DNA from: Verrucomicrobiales bacterium
Lineage (GTDB): Bacteria > Verrucomicrobiota > Verrucomicrobiia > Limisphaerales > SXQI01
NCBI GenBank assembly: GCA_005793025.1
Contig: SXQI01000297.1
Coordinates: forward strand, 1-24,299
Direction: 5' to 3'
Length of the DNA: 24,299 bases
The stretch's first letter is position 1, and each line of letters opens with the position of its first letter. Positions 23,107 to 24,299 of this stretch are shown piece by piece. The notes under the pieces were generated by a model, which searched no databases, was not told the DNA's origin, and saw nothing but the letters and a program-made list of their open reading frames with translations. The position numbers and the translations under genes were made by a program.

Positions 23107-23269
23107 GGGCGATGTAGAACGCGGCCCCGATAGCAAGTCCTGTAATCAACCCCACGAGGATGGTCCAGAAGCGGATGGTGCTTCGGCGCTTGCGATTGGC
23201 ACGACCCATCCCCGGTAGTAAATAATACCGATGAGCTTCACCATTTTTGTTCTTAGGTCGCCCGAACAT
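23084..23269 (-). CDS. Small single-span membrane protein of unknown function
   Basis: A 61-residue protein with a basic N-terminal half (MFGRPKNKNGEAHRYYLLPG, then MGRANRKRRST) and one hydrophobic helix (about 34-54, FWTILVGLITGLAIGAAFYIA). The topology suggests a cytoplasmic basic face anchored in the membrane. It lies 53 bases downstream of the ABC-2 permease on the same strand and could be co-transcribed with it. No domain is recognised. No Shine-Dalgarno is visible, and the ORF is short, so a chance ORF is not excluded. Confidence 0.6.
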   Translation of the reverse strand: MFGRPKNKNGEAHRYYLLPGMGRANRKRRSTIRFWTILVGLITGLAIGAAFYIAHRWSMGY

Positions 23270-23322
23270 GTCTGTCTGGTGAGGATACCATCGTGCTCAA
23301 GGTGAAGCAACGATGTTTGCGG

Positions 23323-24144
23323 TCAGGAACTGGCACTCGTGTAGTGTCGAAGTGAAAACCGCCATAGGATTTCGGATAACACGCACCACACCCCTGTGAT
23401 GACCAAGAGTAGGGTCATGGGCCATGCCGAGCCGAGGTTTTGGAGCAGGAGTTTTGCGGGCACATTCGCGATAAGTAGCATGGGCAGCGCAAAGGTAAAA
23501 ATGATTTTGAACGATCCTTGAAACGCGCTCTGCGGCATGCGGGCGATGTTGAATAGATTGTAATAACACCAAACCACACCCTGCGATCTTACGGTCCAAA
23601 AAGCAGAAACGGCTAGGATCAGAACCAAGGCGTAGTGGATGCACACCCCTGCTGCGCTTAAGATCAAGAACCCCAATAATTGTGACCATGTTGGTTCGAT
23701 CCGCAATTGATGGCAGGCATACCCGACAACGACGAGGGCCATCCCGGCGTTGATAAACCCTCCTAAATCAACCTTACGCAGCGAAATTAAGAACCGCGTG
23801 TTCACAGGGAGAAGGAGAAGAAAATCGAGTTTGCCAGTGCGGATCAGTTCCGAAAGGTCCGTCACATTTGTTAGAAAGAGTGCCGTGAAAAGTTGCTGGA
23901 TGAATTGTGCAGTTCCGATGAGCAAAACCACTTCCCATTTTGTCCATCCAGCGATGCTATCGGTATGCGAATAGATGACCGCAAAATAACTGAGCTGCAA
24001 GGCAAACCAAAGGGCCTCGACGACAATCCAGAGGAGGAAATTGGACTTAAATCCCATCTCACGAACAAGGGAGTTTCTCCACAGGGCAGCATAAATGCCG
24101 AGGTAACGTCTGAATGTCGTTGCGGTTGATTGGGTGGATTTCAT
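23323..24144 (-). CDS. ABC-2 family transporter permease
   Basis: From the ATG at 24144 the protein has 273 residues with six hydrophobic segments and resembles the ABC-2 membrane family of COG3694. The N-terminal part has YLGIYAALWRNSLVREM and a charged LIRTGKLDFLLLLPVNTRFLI loop, typical of these permeases. The frame extends upstream to a TTG at 24231, but this would overlap the end of the preceding permease by 71 bases, so 24144 is chosen, 16 bases after that gene's stop. It is the second permease of an ABC-2 system; the ATPase on the other strand is the likely partner. The cargo is unknown. Confidence 0.87.
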   Translation of the reverse strand: MKSTQSTATTFRRYLGIYAALWRNSLVREMGFKSNFLLWIVVEALWFALQLSYFAVIYSHTDSIAGWTKWEVVLLIGTAQFIQQLFTALFLTNVTDLSELIRTGKLDFLLLLPVNTRFLISLRKVDLGGFINAGMALVVVGYACHQLRIEPTWSQLLGFLILSAAGVCIHYALVLILAVSAFWTVRSQGVVWCYYNLFNIARMPQSAFQGSFKIIFTFALPMLLIANVPAKLLLQNLGSAWPMTLLLVITGVWCVLSEILWRFSLRHYTSASS

Positions 24145-24160
24145 GGTTGGTGCAATCAAA

Positions 24161-24299
24161 TCAACCACCCGCCGCTGTGTATCTCCGAATTCCGCGATTC
24201 CATGCCAATCGTGCCAATCCAAAAAAAGCAATCACCCAAAAAAGCTGTATGCCCAACCCGTGCCACAGCACGGGGCCTTGAGCGCGTTCCAAATAAACG
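24161..24299 (-). CDS. ABC-2 family transporter permease, C-terminal end (cut by window edge)
   Basis: The minus strand from the window end stays open in one frame for 45 codons and stops at TGA (24163-24161). The visible part is a membrane helix followed by ARLAWNRGIRRYTAAGG, the usual ending of the COG4587-like ABC-2 permease that pairs with the COG3694-like one. The second permease follows after 16 bases, in the order expected for an operon. The start and most of the protein lie outside the window. Confidence 0.85.
   Translation of the reverse strand, partial: VYLERAQGPVLWHGLGIQLFWVIAFFGLARLAWNRGIRRYTAAGG

Noticed and set aside
24145..24231. Longer start for the ABC-2 permease (TTG at 24231)
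   Set aside because: It would overlap the upstream permease, whose frame reads a family-typical C-terminus to a stop at 24161; the ATG at 24144 fits normal operon spacing.
1..24299. CRISPR array, insertion sequence, prophage, tRNA or rRNA
   Set aside because: No regularly spaced repeats, transposase or integrase motifs, terminal inverted repeats, or cloverleaf-like sequences were seen on either strand.

Overview
The window reads as chromosomal DNA of a Gram-negative bacterium from the PVC group, most likely Verrucomicrobiota. That is inferred from the mix of secreted FG-GAP, Asp-box sialidase-like and ThuA proteins beside ordinary housekeeping genes. It is not proved, because no rRNA or other taxonomic marker is present. 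Many genes have no visible Shine-Dalgarno sequence, and genes are packed into short head-to-tail groups that switch strand often. I see no transposase, phage gene, integrase, CRISPR array, tRNA or rRNA.

Layout. 1-566 (-) is the N-terminal part of an OPT-family transporter cut by the window edge, divergent from uppP (+). 3067-1507 (-) holds pssA followed by a LysE-type exporter. 3261-4817 (+) is an exported protein with one c-type heme motif and five calcium-loop FG-GAP repeats. 9638-4847 (-) runs xylB, a LolD/YbbA-like ABC ATPase, then a large FtsX/YbbP-like permease. The divergent (+) group at 9833-12192 is rhodanese, glcF and KDPG/KHG aldolase; glcF and the aldolase can be joined through glyoxylate. 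12253-15129 (+) is a second run: a secreted lipoprotein-sorting-like protein, ispF, a small basic protein, a class I glutamine-amidotransferase-like hydrolase and an orphan helical protein. It meets aas (-) tail to tail. A sialidase-like protein (+) and a secreted ThuA-rhodanese fusion (-) converge at 18570. Then come glnB (+), a 462-base gene-free stretch with DnaA-box-like sites, and dnaA (+). The right end is an ABC-2 exporter: the ATPase is on + while two permeases (one cut by the window edge) and a small membrane protein lie on -.

Working together. UppP (undecaprenyl-phosphate recycling), PssA and Aas (phospholipid synthesis and repair), IspF (isoprenoid precursors) and the ABC systems are mainly envelope functions. 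GlcF and the aldolase are central carbon, GlnB is nitrogen sensing and DnaA is replication initiation.

No clearly new multi-gene system stands out. The most interesting items are: the structured 200-base leader (or N-terminal extension) between xylB and the rhodanese gene, with a 27-bp dyad; the dnaA upstream region as an origin candidate; spaced ACAGG half-sites over the glnB -35; the heme plus FG-GAP protein; the ThuA-rhodanese fusion; and two orphan proteins. Two genes cut by the window ends were read directly from the edge sequence.
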